The notes: generated from the letters alone by a model not told the origin. 43,343 bases of DNA from JBNKWA01 sp050299555 (GCA_050299555.1 JBNKWA010000085.1:1-43343), one strand, 5' to 3'; counted from the stretch's first letter, positions 26,540-34,914 are shown. Translations and numbers: made by a program.

Positions 26540-27148
26540 CTATGCCGCGACCAGTCGGAACGCTTCCGCCTCGATCGCCATGAACTGTCGCCCGATCGCG
26601 CCCACCGGCGCGTAGAATGCCGACCCCTTGGCCGCTTCGAGATCGGCGTAGAAATGCGCCGCCCAGGGCGCGACGTGGCGGCCGAAGAACTCGCGCTGCT
26701 TCGAGAGCGGCGCCGGCGCGCCGAAGCGGCCGACGATCAGGCCCGACATCATCTCCATCAGACTGGCGATGGAATCCTCGGGCTCGAACACGCTGTCGGC
26801 CCGTCGGATACCGCTTCTGGCCATCTCCTCGCGCAGAAGCGCCAGCGGCTTTTCGTTGAGAAAGCCGGTCATGTAATAGCTGGCGAAAGGCAGAAGCTCA
26901 CCGCGCCCCAGCCCGATGAAAAGCGCGGTGAATTCGCGCTCGACCACGGACGGAGCGGTCTTTCTCGCCAGCGCGGCCAGTGCGGTCACGGCGCGGCCAA
27001 GCGGCGTCTCGTCGCCGCTCAGCGCCGCGGTCCGCGCCAGCAGCTCCTTGCCCGGCGGCCGCGCCAGCAGCGCCGACAGAAGGCCGTAGAGGTCGGCCCG
27101 CGACTGGTCTTCCTCGGCAATCGGCTTGGACGTCGCAGCTTCGGCCAT
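26540..27148 (-). CDS. TorD-family chaperone for the formate dehydrogenase
   Basis: A 202-aa all-alpha cytoplasmic protein, start MAEAATSKPIAEEDQSRADLYGLLSALLARPP. The DLYGLLSALLARPP opening and the later EREFTALFIGLGRGELLPFASYYMTGFLNEKPLALLREEM are characteristic of the TorD/DmsD redox-enzyme maturation proteins, which bind Tat signal peptides and help insert the molybdenum cofactor. The frame is open further upstream, but that part overlaps the DUF3306 gene and lacks homology. It starts two bases after the DUF3306 stop and lies two genes before fdhA, whose Tat signal is its probable target. Confidence 0.85.
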   Translation of the reverse strand: MAEAATSKPIAEEDQSRADLYGLLSALLARPPGKELLARTAALSGDETPLGRAVTALAALARKTAPSVVEREFTALFIGLGRGELLPFASYYMTGFLNEKPLALLREEMARSGIRRADSVFEPEDSIASLMEMMSGLIVGRFGAPAPLSKQREFFGRHVAPWAAHFYADLEAAKGSAFYAPVGAIGRQFMAIEAEAFRLVAA

Positions 27149-27149
27149 C

Positions 27150-27698
27150 TCAGCGCCCCTCGAACGCAAAACGCATGTGTCGCGGTCCTGGTGTCGGTGC
27201 CGATGCCGGCCCTGCCGCGGTCTCGATCTCTCCGGGCAGGTCGGCCTCGGCCTCGGCAACCGGCTGCGGCTCCGCGTCGGGCTCTGCCGGGCTTGCCACT
27301 TCGGCGATTTCGGCGAGCCTCTCGACCATGCCTCGACCGACCCTGTAGACGGTTGGCAGGTCCGCCACGACGGTGGCACCGTCGGTGAAGTCCTCGCCAT
27401 GGTCGACCAGGCCGTCCAGGTTGGCCAGAACCGGGTTCGACACCCACAGCCGCCGCAGCGCCCGGCGCCGCAGTCGCTCGGGCACCGCCCGCCCCAGGAA
27501 CGCGGCGAAATCGTCGCCCGACCCCAGTGTATCAGGATCGGGCAGGCCCAGTTCGGCCAGCAGATCCTCGTCGCTCACAGCCGCCAGCCTGGCTTCTTCG
27601 GCAGCGGCCCTGCCGGCCTCGCCGGCCTCGCGTTCCGCCTCGGCCTCGGCGGCGACGCCGGCCTTGCGCCGCGACCAGAAATCAGCGGACGCGCTCAT
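27150..27698 (-). CDS. DUF3306 protein
   Basis: A 182-aa protein starting MSASADFWSRRKAGVAAEA, the usual opening of DUF3306 proteins. A charged Ala/Glu-rich helix (about 10-38) precedes a conserved core with LLAELGLPDPDTLGSGDDFAAFL, RRRALRRLWVSNPVLANLDGLVDHGEDFTD. The end is low-complexity Pro/Ala/Glu. The function of the family is unknown. It is usually found beside DUF3305 and formate dehydrogenase genes, as here. It overlaps the DUF3305 gene by four bases and touches the TorD-like gene, so a maturation or assembly role is reasonable. No catalytic motif or membrane helix is visible. Confidence 0.85.
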   Translation of the reverse strand: MSASADFWSRRKAGVAAEAEAEREAGEAGRAAAEEARLAAVSDEDLLAELGLPDPDTLGSGDDFAAFLGRAVPERLRRRALRRLWVSNPVLANLDGLVDHGEDFTDGATVVADLPTVYRVGRGMVERLAEIAEVASPAEPDAEPQPVAEAEADLPGEIETAAGPASAPTPGPRHMRFAFEGR

Positions 27699-28255
27699 GT
27701 CGCCTCCGGCCGGGGCCGCGGTGCCCGGAACACGTCCGACGCCTGATGGATGCGCGGGTCGCCCTTGCCATCCTCGGCCAGGTCCACCCGAACCGTGTCG
27801 CGGCGCCGCTTGATGAACGGCTCCTCGACGTGGTGGATGTCGCAGAACCCCTGCACCCAGGCGATCAGCCCCTGGGGCATCGGCACCGCATCGACCAGCC
27901 CTTCGCCGGAATCGAGATAGTCCTGCCCCTCGTAGGCCGACGCGGTGACCAGCGCCGGCACCCAGGGGCAGGCATTCTCGGGATCGGTGCTTTCGCGCAT
28001 CACCACGATGACCGACGGAATTCGCGAGGACAGTGCCACCAGATAGCCCTCGGTATCCGACGACCACAGCATCACCGGCAGTGTCGCAGCGTGGTATTCA
28101 ACTGTCTTGCCTTCGCGACGAAGCACCTTCCACCGCGCCGGTCCGGCGCCCGGCACCACGGCCACCACGCGCCAGGACCATGCCGCCCATCGCGTCACGC
28201 CGGGCGATTTCCGCACGACGATCCCGACCGGCAATGTCGCTTGCGCCAGTGCCAT
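27695..28255 (-). CDS. DUF3305 protein
   Basis: A 186-aa protein, first gene of the formate dehydrogenase operon on this strand. It begins MALAQATLPVGIVVRKSPGVTRWAAWSWRVVAVVPGA and contains VEYHAATLPVMLWSSDTEGYLVALSSRIPSVIVVMR, both typical of DUF3305. No transmembrane segment or metal site is evident. The family has no established function and co-occurs with DUF3306 and formate dehydrogenase; an assembly role is the usual guess. Its start is preceded by a GGGAGGAT stretch about 12 bases away. Confidence 0.85.
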   Translation of the reverse strand: MALAQATLPVGIVVRKSPGVTRWAAWSWRVVAVVPGAGPARWKVLRREGKTVEYHAATLPVMLWSSDTEGYLVALSSRIPSVIVVMRESTDPENACPWVPALVTASAYEGQDYLDSGEGLVDAVPMPQGLIAWVQGFCDIHHVEEPFIKRRRDTVRVDLAEDGKGDPRIHQASDVFRAPRPRPEAT

Positions 28256-28602
28256 GAGTGGTGCGCCATCCTCCCGACAGGTCCCGTAGCCGGACCCTTG
28301 CGGTCAGCTTGGGGCAAAGATTGCCTGCAAACCAACCAAATTCTTGGTGATTCGCAGAAATCTTGATCAACATTGGCGCAGAGTGGACATTTTGTCCCGA
28401 CCGCTCTCGTCCGGCGCCGCGACCGAGTGACGACCTGTCCGCAAGTCGATTCCCGATGGTTTCGATAGGAAATCATCGCGGTGCGCGCGGACCGAATCGT
28501 AACGACATTCGGATGATTGGCGCTTTACCCGTCGAGCCGTTCGCGCCTAGCTTCGACGAGTCCTCGAACTGCGGCGAACGCGGGAAGGACTGGGGAGGCG
28601 CA
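28256..28602. promoter_or_regulatory. Divergent control region of the formate dehydrogenase operon and the polyferredoxin gene
   Basis: This 347-bp gap must hold promoters for both directions. Two inverted repeats stand out in its AT-richer centre: ACCAA-ATTC-TTGGT at 28335-28348 and GGACA-TTT-TGTCC at 28385-28397, both with perfect 5-bp arms. They are candidate sites for the NtrC-type regulator encoded at the end of the operon. I searched by eye for GG-N10-GC sigma54 elements and did not find a convincing one, in line with the loss of GAFTGA in that regulator. Confidence 0.5.
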
Positions 28603-30555
28603 ATGCCAAGACAGTTGGTTCTGTGCAATTGCATGGGAAGCCAGCGCATCGACGCTGATGGATTGTCGGTGGCGACCGGGCTTGCCTGTTCACGCGTTCA
28701 TTCGGAGCTGTGCATCAGCGAGGCGGCAGCGGCGGAGGCGGCAATCCGGGACGGCGACGCGGTGATCGCCTGCGCCCAGGAGCGGGCGCGGTTCGAGGAG
28801 CTCGCCGGGGCGATGGGCGCCGACCCGCCACGGCTGGTGGATATTCGCGACCGTGCCGGCTGGACCGAGGACGGCAATGCCACGCCGAAGATGGCGGCAC
28901 TGATCGCCGAGGCGCTGCTGCCCGAACCATCGGTGAAGACTCTCGATATCACCTCGGCCGGCGCCTGCCTGATCATCGGCCCCGGCGAGGTTGCATTCGC
29001 CGCCGCCGAGCGGCTGTCCGGCCAGCTCGCCGTCACCGTCATGGTCACCGATACGGCCGACCTGCCGCCGACGCGGCGTTTCGAGGTCGTCCAAGGCCGC
29101 CTGACTTCGGCCACCGGCACGCTGGGCGCCTTCGAGCTGAGGTTCGACGCGCTGCGGACCGTGCAACCCGGCGGGCGTGGCGAACTGGCCCTGACCGGGC
29201 CTCGCGACGGCGCCCGGACGATCTGCGACATCATCGTCGACCTGTCCGGTGGTGCGCCGCTGTTTCCTGCCCCGCACAAGCGCGACGGCTATCTGCGCGC
29301 CGATCCGGGCAGCGCCGCAGCCGTTGCCGCGGCGGTGTTCGAGGCGGCGCAGCTTGTCGGCACGTTCGAGAAACCGCTCTACGTCACGCTGACCGAACAC
29401 CTCTGCGCTCATTCCCGCGCCGGGCAGATCGGCTGCAGCCGCTGTCTCGACGCCTGCCCGACCGGGGCGATCGTGCCGGATGGCGAGAACGTGAAGATCG
29501 ACCCGCTGGTCTGCGCCGGTTGCGGCGCCTGCGCGGCGCTCTGCCCTTCCGGCGCCATCGCCTACGACGCCCCGCCGGCAGCGACGCTGCTGCGACGCGT
29601 CGGCACCCTGGCCGAGGCCTTCCGCAAGGCTGGCGGTGGCGCACCCCGGCTGCTGGTCCATGATGCCCACGGCGCCGAGGTGATCCGCCTCGCCGCCCGC
29701 TTCGGCCGAGGACTGCCGGCGGATGTGATCCCGCTGGAAGTCATGGAACTGGCCACCGCCGGGCACGCAGAGATGCTGGCCGCGCTGGCCATGGGCTTCG
29801 CCGCGGTCGACCTCCTGCTCTCGCCGGGCTCCGACCGCGAGGTTCTGGGCTTCGAGCATGCGCTTGCCGCGGCCATGGGCGGTGAAGGACGCCTGCGCCT
29901 CCTCGACATCGACGACCCGGATGCCCTGCCCGAAGCGCTCTATGGCACGGCGCCGGAAGCGCACCGGGCCCGGCCGATCCTGCCGATGGGCAATCGTCAG
30001 CAGGTTGCCCGACTGGCCGCCCGCGCGCTGGTTCCCGGGTCAGGTTCCCCCCTGCCCCTGCCCGACGGCGCGCCCTACGGTGCGGTCCTGGTGAATACGG
30101 AGGCCTGCACGCTCTGTCTCAGTTGCGTCTCGCTCTGCCCCTCCGGAGCGCTCATCGACAACCCCGACAAGCCGCAGCTGCGCTTTCAGGAGGACGCCTG
30201 CCTGCAATGCGGCATCTGCCGCACGGTCTGCCCCGAGGACGCGATCGCGTTGCGCCCGCAGATGGACCTTTCCGATGCCGCCCTGGGCCAGCGGGTCCTC
30301 AAAGAGGAAGAGCCATTCCACTGCATCGACTGCGGCCGGCCCTTTGGCGTCCGCTCGACGGTGGAGCGGATCCTGGAGAAGCTTGCCGGCAAGCACCCGA
30401 TGTTCCCCGACACCGCGGCCGGACGTACCATTCAGATGTGCGACGATTGCCGGATCAAGGCCCAGTTCGCGGCCGGGGATAACCCGATGTCGCTGGGTGA
30501 GCGGCCGCGGCCGCGGACCACCGGGGACTATCTTTCGCGGCGCCGGGATCACTGA
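28603..30555 (+). CDS. Large 4Fe-4S polyferredoxin associated with formate dehydrogenase
   Basis: A 650-aa protein with several iron-sulfur sites: an N-terminal LCNCMG and CISE region; a pair of clusters near 270-325 (CSRCLDACP and CAGCGACAALCP); a second pair near 500-550 (CTLCLSCVSLCP and CLQCGICRTVCP); and C-terminal CIDCGRPFG and MCDDCR motifs that may bind another metal or cluster. No signal peptide, so it is cytoplasmic. Similar proteins lie beside DUF3305/3306 formate dehydrogenases and are thought to carry electrons or help assembly; no function is proven. GGGGAGG (28592-28598) supports the ATG at 28603, although the frame is open from 28363. It overlaps the convergent cytochrome gene by seven bases. 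Confidence 0.8.
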   Translation: MPRQLVLCNCMGSQRIDADGLSVATGLACSRVHSELCISEAAAAEAAIRDGDAVIACAQERARFEELAGAMGADPPRLVDIRDRAGWTEDGNATPKMAALIAEALLPEPSVKTLDITSAGACLIIGPGEVAFAAAERLSGQLAVTVMVTDTADLPPTRRFEVVQGRLTSATGTLGAFELRFDALRTVQPGGRGELALTGPRDGARTICDIIVDLSGGAPLFPAPHKRDGYLRADPGSAAAVAAAVFEAAQLVGTFEKPLYVTLTEHLCAHSRAGQIGCSRCLDACPTGAIVPDGENVKIDPLVCAGCGACAALCPSGAIAYDAPPAATLLRRVGTLAEAFRKAGGGAPRLLVHDAHGAEVIRLAARFGRGLPADVIPLEVMELATAGHAEMLAALAMGFAAVDLLLSPGSDREVLGFEHALAAAMGGEGRLRLLDIDDPDALPEALYGTAPEAHRARPILPMGNRQQVARLAARALVPGSGSPLPLPDGAPYGAVLVNTEACTLCLSCVSLCPSGALIDNPDKPQLRFQEDACLQCGICRTVCPEDAIALRPQMDLSDAALGQRVLKEEEPFHCIDCGRPFGVRSTVERILEKLAGKHPMFPDTAAGRTIQMCDDCRIKAQFAAGDNPMSLGERPRPRTTGDYLSRRRDH

Positions 30556-31319
30556 TGGACAACCGGGGCGCCCAGGTCCGCCGGTGCCATCGCCGCCACA
30601 TAGGCGAGAATCGCGTCGATATCGCCCGGCTGCAGGCGTACCGGCGCGATCGGCGGCGGCCGTGCCGCGTCGAAGGCCGGGCTGATGCCCTCGACCTGGA
30701 CAAAGGCCGGGTGCGGATTGCGCACATAGAAGGTCGAGAACCGTTCCTGCCAATCGGGGAGCGCGCGCAGCGCCATGAACGACGGGGTCGATCCGATGCC
30801 GATGTTCCGCCCATCGGGGCTGACCCGGTGGCAGCGGCGGCAAGCCTCGTCGGACACCTTGCGGCCCAACCCTGCGTCGCCCTCGATCTCAGGCACCGGA
30901 TCGGACGCGACCGCCGGCGCGGCGGCGTAGGCGGCGCCCTCTTCCGGAACGAAGGCCATCACCGCCGCCATGCCTGCATCGGAAGCGATCCACTCGGCGA
31001 ATTTTGCCGCAGCCGGATTCTCCGTCACCGTCTCGACGTCGAACAGGTGCGTGTCGCGCGCGAACAGCGCCGGCGGCGCCGCGACCCGCACGATCAGCAG
31101 GTCAGCGCCGCTTTCAGCCAGCTCGACCTGCCGCCCGGTCTTGAGCGAAAAGCGCGGCCGGAGATAATCGAGAAGCCCGGACGCGACCACCTCGGGGTCG
31201 GCGTGCAGGCGGAAGCTGCGGGCCTCCTGCGCGGCGGCTTGGCCGGCGCAGGCGATGGCCAGGCAGGGGACCAGAAACAGGGCGCAGAGCCGGACCAGTG
31301 TCGGTTCCTCCCGGCCCAT
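30549..31319 (-). CDS. Cytochrome c with an apparent metal-oxyanion-binding-like N-terminal domain
   Basis: A 256-aa exported protein. A signal sequence (about 9-30, VRLCALFLVPCLAIACAGQAAAQ) is followed by about 100 residues resembling part of a ModA/TupA-type periplasmic binding protein: LAESGADLLIVRVAAP, then FARDTHLFDVETVTENPAAAKFAEWIASDAGM, the latter close to the usual end of such proteins. The C-terminal part is a cytochrome c with CRRCH haem attachment and a late Met-containing helix (DIDAILAYVAAMAP). The domain assignment for the N-terminal part is tentative. It lies alone on the minus strand between the polyferredoxin and the DUF6494 gene, suggesting a link with the molybdenum or tungsten enzyme next door. 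Confidence 0.7.
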   Translation of the reverse strand: MGREEPTLVRLCALFLVPCLAIACAGQAAAQEARSFRLHADPEVVASGLLDYLRPRFSLKTGRQVELAESGADLLIVRVAAPPALFARDTHLFDVETVTENPAAAKFAEWIASDAGMAAVMAFVPEEGAAYAAAPAVASDPVPEIEGDAGLGRKVSDEACRRCHRVSPDGRNIGIGSTPSFMALRALPDWQERFSTFYVRNPHPAFVQVEGISPAFDAARPPPIAPVRLQPGDIDAILAYVAAMAPADLGAPVVHQ

Positions 31320-31383
31320 GGCTTCGCAGGCGCGGCCGTCCGGGTCAAGCCGAGGGGTGGCCCGGGACAAGGGAGCACGGAAA

Positions 31384-31581
31384 ATGGATGATGACTTCAA
31401 CATGTCGCTGAGGAAGTTCCTCAAGCAGGTGGGTGTGACCTCACAGCAGGCGATCGAGGAGGCGGTGCGCAAGGCCGGCCCCAGCGCGGCGGGAACGCAT
31501 CGGGCGAAGATGGTGTTGACCGTCGACGGCCTGGATCTGACCCATGTCGTGGAGGGCACGATCAAGGGTCCGCAATCGTGA
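31384..31581 (+). CDS. DUF6494 small protein
   Basis: A 65-aa protein, MDDDFNMSLRKFLKQVGVTSQQAIEEAVRKAG and a C-terminal part rich in beta-forming residues (HRAKMVLTVDGLDLTHVVEG). The length and sequence fit the DUF6494 family, whose function is unknown. The gene begins a four-gene operon and overlaps the Mrp-like gene by four bases. GGGAGCACGG before the ATG serves as ribosome site. The close pairing with an iron-sulfur carrier suggests a small helper, but there is no motif to support a specific role. Confidence 0.8.
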   Translation: MDDDFNMSLRKFLKQVGVTSQQAIEEAVRKAGPSAAGTHRAKMVLTVDGLDLTHVVEGTIKGPQS

Positions 31582-32645
31582 CGATGACCCGTGACCGCGT
31601 TCTGGATGCGTTGAAGACCGTCGCCAACCCGCTGACCGGCAAGGATATCGTTTCCGAGGGGATGGTCCGGGCGCTGACCGTGGATGAGGGGGCGGTGCGG
31701 TTCGTGCTGGAGATTGATCCGGCCAGACACGAGATGATGCAGGCGGCCCGCGCCGAGGCGGAAGCCAAGCTCAAGGCACTGGCCGGCGATGGATGCGTGT
31801 CGGTGGTGATGACGGCGCACAGCGCTGCGCCGAGGCCGCCGGACCTGAAGCCAAGTGCCCGCACCGAACCGGCGGGACCGGAGAGGATCCCCGGCGTCGA
31901 CCGCGTTCTGGCCATCGCCAGCGGCAAGGGAGGTGTCGGCAAGTCCACCGTAGCCGCCAACCTTGCCACCGCGCTGGCGGCCGAAGGTCGGCGGGTCGGC
32001 CTTCTGGATGCGGATGTCTACGGCCCGTCGCAGCCGCGGATGCTGGGTGTCTCGGACCGCCCCGCCTCGCCCGATGGCAAGACGATCCTGCCGCTCAGGA
32101 ACCACGGCGTCACGTTGATGTCGCTGGGCCTGATGACGCAGGAGGACGAGGCGGTTGTCTGGCGCGGACCGATGCTGATGGGGGCGCTGCAGCAGATGTT
32201 GTTCCAGGTGCAGTGGGGGGCGCTCGACGTCCTGCTGGTCGACCTGCCGCCCGGCACCGGCGACGTGCAGATGACCCTGTGCCAGAAGGCCCTGGTCGAC
32301 GGCGCGATCATCGTCTCCACACCGCAGGACATCGCCCTGCTGGACGCCCGCAAGGGCATCGACATGTTCCGCAAGATGAACACGCCCATCGCCGGGCTGA
32401 TCGAGAACATGTCCACGCATGTCTGCTCGCGCTGCGGCCATGAAGAGCATCTGTTCGGCCATGGCGGCGTCGCGCGGGAGGCCGAGCGACTTGGCGTGCC
32501 GCTCCTGGCCGAGATCCCGCTGCACATCGACATCTGCACCAGTTCGGACGGCGGCGCGCCGGTGGTTGTCTCTCACGCCGGATCAGCGCAGGCCGACGCG
32601 TTCCGCGACCTCGCCCGGCGTCTGGTGGCGGAGGGGCTGGCATGA
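31578..32645 (+). CDS. apbC: Mrp/ApbC-family iron-sulfur cluster carrier ATPase
   Basis: A 355-aa cytoplasmic P-loop protein. The N-terminal DUF59/MIP18-like domain (about 1-85, VLDALKTVANPLTGKDIVSEG) is followed by the deviant Walker A ASGKGGVGKSTVAANLATAL and the LLDADVYGPSQPRMLG switch. The paired cysteines CSRC (in STHVCSRCGHEEHLFG) bind a bridging 4Fe-4S cluster in the dimer. Such proteins deliver clusters to target enzymes. Next to a formate dehydrogenase with at least five clusters and a polyferredoxin, these are natural clients. It overlaps neighbours on both sides by four bases, so it is made together with DUF6494 and the ligase-like protein. Confidence 0.92.
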   Translation: MTMTRDRVLDALKTVANPLTGKDIVSEGMVRALTVDEGAVRFVLEIDPARHEMMQAARAEAEAKLKALAGDGCVSVVMTAHSAAPRPPDLKPSARTEPAGPERIPGVDRVLAIASGKGGVGKSTVAANLATALAAEGRRVGLLDADVYGPSQPRMLGVSDRPASPDGKTILPLRNHGVTLMSLGLMTQEDEAVVWRGPMLMGALQQMLFQVQWGALDVLLVDLPPGTGDVQMTLCQKALVDGAIIVSTPQDIALLDARKGIDMFRKMNTPIAGLIENMSTHVCSRCGHEEHLFGHGGVAREAERLGVPLLAEIPLHIDICTSSDGGAPVVVSHAGSAQADAFRDLARRLVAEGLA

Positions 32646-33364
32646 CCGTCGTCCCGCGGTTCCCGCCACTGCTGACCGGACTGGCGACCGGCCCGGCCAA
32701 TCCCTTCGTCGTTGCCTGCGACAAGGCGCGGCGCGGCGTGGATGCCGGGCTGCTGGCCTGGTCCGCCGGCCCCGAGCGGCTGCGCGCCGCGCTTGTGCTG
32801 GCGCCGGAAACGCCGCTCGGCCGGGCCATGGCCGGCTACGTGGCCTGTGCCGTCGGCGTGCAGAACGCCCTTGGCGCGCTTGCCCCCGCCGAAACGGCGG
32901 TGCACCTGGAATGGAGCGGCGGTGTGCGGCTGAACGGCGGCCATGTCGGCGGGCTTCATGTGGCGGCCAGCACCCGCGACCCAGCCGCCGCGCCGGACTG
33001 GATGGTGGTCGGACTGGACCTGACCCTGACGCTGCCCGGCGACTTCGAACCCGGCGAGACACCGGACTGGACCTCACTCACCGACGAGAGTTGCGGCGAG
33101 ATCGTCCCGGTGGAACTGCTGGAGGCCTGGGCGCGGCATGCGCTGGTGCGTATCAGCGACATCGACGAGCCCGGCGCGAGGGAGTCGCTGCACCGCGAAT
33201 GGCGGGGACTTTTGTGGCGGCTCGGCAAGACCGTCTCGGTACCGGCCGGCGGCACCCGCCACGAGGGCATATTCCTTGGCTGCGACGAGGACTTCGGGAT
33301 GCTCCTGAGATCGGGCGAGGACACCCGGCTGATCCCGCTCACCGATCTGATCGAGGACACCTGA
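32642..33364 (+). CDS. Biotin/lipoate-protein ligase-like protein with DUF4444 C-terminus
   Basis: A 240-aa protein. The first 175 residues follow the biotin/lipoate ligase fold (LVLAPETPLGRAMAGYVACAVGVQNALGAL, then VHLEWSGGVRLNGGHVGGLHVAAST), but the GRGRxG-like nucleotide motif of true biotin ligases is not apparent. The C-terminal 65 residues (HREWRGLLWRLGKT, GIFLGCDEDFGMLLRS, RLIPLTDLIED) match DUF4444. Target and cofactor are unknown; with the formate dehydrogenase and Mrp neighbours a role in protein modification or cofactor insertion is possible. It overlaps the Mrp gene by ATGA and the DUF6505 gene by one base. Confidence 0.8.
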   Translation: MTVVPRFPPLLTGLATGPANPFVVACDKARRGVDAGLLAWSAGPERLRAALVLAPETPLGRAMAGYVACAVGVQNALGALAPAETAVHLEWSGGVRLNGGHVGGLHVAASTRDPAAAPDWMVVGLDLTLTLPGDFEPGETPDWTSLTDESCGEIVPVELLEAWARHALVRISDIDEPGARESLHREWRGLLWRLGKTVSVPAGGTRHEGIFLGCDEDFGMLLRSGEDTRLIPLTDLIEDT

Positions 33365-33843
33365 TGCAGCTGGCCCGCGCCATTCACTTCGACGAGAGCG
33401 ACCGGAACATCTTCCACAGCCCGGCGAGAACGGGCGAGTGGGCCATCTCGGGCGGCTTCGAGTTCTCCAACTGGACAGAGGCAGACCTCGCCGGCAAGGC
33501 GAGGCAGGCCTTCGCCAATGGCTGGCTGGGTGTCGAGACTTTCGGGCGCGTGACCTTCGTCGCCGTCAGCCGGATCGAGCCCGCCGAGTTCCGGGTGTTG
33601 ACCGACCGGCTGGCGCAGCATTTCGTCGACATCTACGGCGCCCCGTCGCTGGATGCCGCGCGGCCCGCTGCCGAGGAAGAACTTGCGCAGATGGCCGACC
33701 TTTGCACCGACCATCCGCCCAACACCCTGCTGACCGTCATGCGCGAGCTGGCCGAATCCGGGGTGCGCGAACAGTACCGCTATATCGAAGCCGGCGCGGC
33801 CAGCCTTGAGCAGTTCGCGATCCACGGCAGCCTCGACGAATGA
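33364..33843 (+). CDS. DUF6505 protein
   Basis: A 159-aa protein starting MQLARAIHFDESDRNIFHSPARTGEWAISGGFEFSNW, with conserved blocks NGWLGVETFGRVTFVAVSRI and ALEADLCTDHPPNT-like LCTDHPPNTLLTVMRELAESGVREQYR. It fits the DUF6505 family. No function is known. The single Cys next to HPP and several conserved His/Asp could bind metal, but this is not established. It shares one base with the preceding stop codon and ends the accessory operon. No membrane helix or signal is visible. Confidence 0.8.
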   Translation: MQLARAIHFDESDRNIFHSPARTGEWAISGGFEFSNWTEADLAGKARQAFANGWLGVETFGRVTFVAVSRIEPAEFRVLTDRLAQHFVDIYGAPSLDAARPAAEEELAQMADLCTDHPPNTLLTVMRELAESGVREQYRYIEAGAASLEQFAIHGSLDE

Positions 33844-33974
33844 CGCCTTGCACACACACCTGTTGAACCGGGGCACACGGGGCCTGAGCCCTCGGCTGCA
33901 ATCAGATGTCCCAGGGGGCGCCGACCGCGGACGGTTTGCATGGGCATGCACCAATTTGCCTCGAGGGATGGGTC

Positions 33975-34814
33975 GTGGAGCCGTTTGAGTATCATGGAGT
34001 TTGGACGCTTGGCGCACTCGCGGCCGCACTCCTCGCGACCGGCGCCGTCGCCGGGCTGCTGGCCGGACTGCTTGGCGTCGGCGGGGGCATCGTTATCGTG
34101 CCGGCGCTTTTCTATCTGTTCGACGTGCTGGACATCTCGCCCGAGGTCGCCATGCACATTGCGGTAGCGACTTCGCTCGCCACCATCATCCCGACTTCCA
34201 TTTCGTCAACGCGTGCGCACATGAGGCGGGGCTCTCTGGACTCTGTCCTGTTTCTGAAATGGGCGGGCTTCGTGTTTGTCGGCGCGGGCGCCGGCGGGTT
34301 CGTTTCCCGGTTCATCGACGGAAGTCAGCTCACCGCGATCTTCGGGTTCATCGCCCTTGGCGTCGCGGCCAACATGGCGACGCGGAAAAAGCGCGTGCTC
34401 GCCGATGCGCTGCCCGCCTCGACGATAGGCAATGCCGCAATTGGCACAACGATCGGGTTCCTTTCGTCGTTGATGGGAATTGGAGGCGGAACGCTTTCGG
34501 TGCCGGCCCTGACGCTCTTTTCGGTGCCGATGCATCGCGCGGTGGGTACGGCATCGGCCTTCGGATTGGTGATCGCCGTTCCCGCAGTCATCGGCTTCAT
34601 CGCCGCCGGCTGGGACGCTGACGGACTGCCTCCGGCATCGTTGGGCTATGTCAACCTCGCCGCCTCGGTTCTGATTGCCTCGACGACCATCTTCACCGCC
34701 CCGCTCGGAGCCCGAATCGCACATGCGATCAATCCGCGGATGCTTAGACTGTGCTTCGCAACGTTCCTGGGTCTCACCGCGTTGCGCATGCTCTTGAAGA
34801 CGTTTCTGCCCTGA
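33975..34814 (+). CDS. TauE/SafE-family membrane permease
   Basis: A 279-aa protein with about eight membrane helices. The N-terminal repeat has GLLAGLLGVGGGIVIVPALFYLF and the second repeat GFLSSLMGIGGGTLSVPALTLF; this duplicated GxGGG motif defines the TauE/SafE family, which exports or imports small anions such as sulfite and sulfonates. I chose the GTG at 33975 because GAGGGA lies eight bases upstream; an in-frame ATG at 33906 would add a non-membrane stretch. It precedes the tetronate operon by 96 bases. It might move an organic acid for that pathway or be unrelated; the sequence does not decide. Confidence 0.82.
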   Translation: MEPFEYHGVWTLGALAAALLATGAVAGLLAGLLGVGGGIVIVPALFYLFDVLDISPEVAMHIAVATSLATIIPTSISSTRAHMRRGSLDSVLFLKWAGFVFVGAGAGGFVSRFIDGSQLTAIFGFIALGVAANMATRKKRVLADALPASTIGNAAIGTTIGFLSSLMGIGGGTLSVPALTLFSVPMHRAVGTASAFGLVIAVPAVIGFIAAGWDADGLPPASLGYVNLAASVLIASTTIFTAPLGARIAHAINPRMLRLCFATFLGLTALRMLLKTFLP

Positions 34815-34869
34815 CCAGGTCATGGCAGCCCACGCACAAGCCGGAAGTGCCATCGAACGGGAGAAACCC

Positions 34870-34914
34870 ATGAAAAACAGGACCACGCCAGTGACTGCAG
34901 GACCAATCCAATGA
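34870..34914 (+). CDS. Possible 14-aa leader ORF before ltnD
   Basis: MKNRTTPVTAGPIQ, with GGGAG about seven bases ahead of its ATG. Its TGA overlaps the ltnD ATG as ATGA, an arrangement that would couple translation. ltnD also has its own AGGA. It may be a chance frame. Confidence 0.3.
   Translation: MKNRTTPVTAGPIQ

Noticed and set aside
28256..28602. A sigma54 promoter for the formate dehydrogenase operon
   Set aside because: No GG-N10-GC element close to the consensus was found by eye on either strand, and the linked regulator lacks GAFTGA.
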